From NCBI GenBank assembly GCA_947164805.1, contig CAMUXX010000074.1, positions 1-5,283 on the forward strand: 5,283 nucleotides of DNA, in the 5' to 3' direction. The notes beneath the pieces were generated by a model. It saw only the letters and a program-made list of their open reading frames with translations. It did no database searches and was not told the DNA's origin. The DNA is from an uncultured Elusimicrobia bacterium. GTDB taxonomy: Bacteria > Elusimicrobiota > Elusimicrobia > Elusimicrobiales > Elusimicrobiaceae. Shown here piece by piece: positions 4,385 through 5,283 of this stretch. Every line of letters begins with the position of its first letter. Within the stretch, counting starts at the first letter, position 1. The translations under genes were made by a program, and so were the position numbers.

Positions 4385-5283
4385 TTAACAACTTGTTAAA
4401 TGTTTGCCGGTATTTTCATCAATCGGGCACTCACATTTAGGAACAGAAACAGGACATCTTTCTCCTTCACAACATCCTGTACCAGTATAAGTACCCTGAC
4501 AAGCATGTCTAACCCAAGCATCACCAATTATGACACATTTACCACCATCATTTACAGTTACTCCTTCACAAGAATGTGTATTATCACTAATACATTTAGA
4601 TCCTGCATTTATGGTTGAACCATTGCATGATTCTTCAGTATTACCATAACAAGTTGCACCAGTAGTAAAAGTACTATAAGAACAACCGCTATTATTTCCT
4701 TCGGTACGGCATACTGCTCCTTGATAAAAATATGATTTTCTGCAAGCATCATTATTAGTAGCAGTGCATTCTGCACCTTCCCCTGTAAATGTTGAATTTC
4801 GGCAATAAGCATGACTTATACATTTTTGAAATTCACCTACCTTTACTCCATTTACAGCATAAAATCCACAATAACCGTCATTTCTGGTTTGCCAAGTTGC
4901 ACCGTTTTCGTTATTATCTGCACAGCGTTCTTGTGGAGTATTATAACATTTCCCTTTATTTGACCATGCACCATTTATAGCATTTTCACATAGTTGTCTA
5001 TTTACTCCCCAGTCATATTGTTGACATATATAGTGTTCTTGAGGTAAACAATATATGTCATTATCTTCATATAATTTATATAAAGTATATTCTCCGTTTG
5101 CCCTTTGTGCTTTAATATTATTCTTTTGTAAAGTAAAAGTGTAGTTTATTGTTTCAAAACTATCATCTTCTGCTTTATTACCGTCTTTATCTATTAAGGC
5201 AATATCAAGGTCGGCAAAGTCTTTAGTATATGTGTTTTTAGCGAGGTAAAAACCATGCTCACTCTTTGCTACTGCCTGCATAG
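4385..5283 (-). CDS. Pilin-like protein with long cysteine-repeat C-terminal domain (5' end outside window)
   Basis: The open frame enters from the right edge; 298 residues are visible from the first in-frame Met, which is unlikely to be the true start because the sequence opens in the middle of a pilin-like fold. QAVAKSEHGFYLAKNTYTKD (2-21) followed by FADLDI (22-27) resembles the region just after the N-terminal helix of type IV pilin/pseudopilin-like proteins, so the prepilin leader and helix should lie about 40-50 codons upstream. Residues 78-157 form a cysteine-containing linker (YICQQYDW, GAWSNKGKCYN, VKVGEFQKC). Residues 160-271 hold six units of C-x-x-S-x-[FIV]-x-x-G-[AG]-x-C at an 18-23 residue period, for example CRKSYFYQGAVC and CSYSTFTTGATC. 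The end is TGCCEGERC, PKCECPID and a terminal Cys. There are 24 cysteines. It is paralogous to the gene at 1-824. Probably exported and disulfide-bonded; role unknown. Confidence 0.85.
   Translation of the reverse strand, partial: MQAVAKSEHGFYLAKNTYTKDFADLDIALIDKDGNKAEDDSFETINYTFTLQKNNIKAQRANGEYTLYKLYEDNDIYCLPQEHYICQQYDWGVNRQLCENAINGAWSNKGKCYNTPQERCADNNENGATWQTRNDGYCGFYAVNGVKVGEFQKCISHAYCRNSTFTGEGAECTATNNDACRKSYFYQGAVCRTEGNNSGCSYSTFTTGATCYGNTEESCNGSTINAGSKCISDNTHSCEGVTVNDGGKCVIIGDAWVRHACQGTYTGTGCCEGERCPVSVPKCECPIDENTGKHLTSC

Noticed and set aside
4609..4812. Short frames within the right-hand cysteine-repeat gene on both strands
   Set aside because: They overlap a long frame with strong paralogy to 1-824 and have no features of their own.

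Overview
The window is low-GC bacterial DNA. Seven protein genes (two cut by the window edges) and one tRNA are supported. A conserved translation/transcription operon on the minus strand (rpmG, tRNA-Trp, secE, nusG, rplK, rplA, about 1936-4235) lies between two paralogous cysteine-rich genes (1-824 plus, 4385-5283 minus) that point inward toward it. The visible N-terminal part of the second paralog resembles the globular part of type IV pilin-like proteins. Pilin-like genes in many copies are, to my recollection, typical of Elusimicrobiota (Elusimicrobium-type gut bacteria), so I lean to that phylum at moderate confidence. Other gut lineages with expanded pilin-like families are not excluded. 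The standard genetic code fits every gene.

Region by region: 1-824 is the 3' part of a cysteine-repeat protein, closed by a strong terminator (842-878). A promoter (881-909) then drives a small membrane-anchored, Q/N/T/P-rich protein (928-1428) of unknown function. From 1429 to 1935 there is no credible gene. This stretch holds a GC-rich hairpin, an imperfect direct duplication of about 60 bp or more, a very long AT-rich hairpin (1734-1846) and the rplA terminator (1885-1917). The minus-strand operon follows, with a clear promoter at 4325-4353 and a structured leader (4251-4319). Finally the second cysteine-repeat gene enters from the right edge and ends at 4385.

How the genes work together: L33, L11 and L1 are large-subunit ribosomal proteins, tRNA-Trp serves translation, SecE is part of the SecYEG channel and NusG couples RNA polymerase to the ribosome and to termination factors. 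The order is the widespread bacterial one, but here it stops at rplA with a terminator; the usual rplJ-rplL-rpoB continuation is absent. The most unusual content is the pair of disulfide-rich repeat proteins. They share a framework but carry about nine versus six units of an 18-21 residue C-x10-C repeat, probably a surface or secreted structure attached to a pilin-like stem. Second in interest is the repeat-derived noncoding block after rplA.
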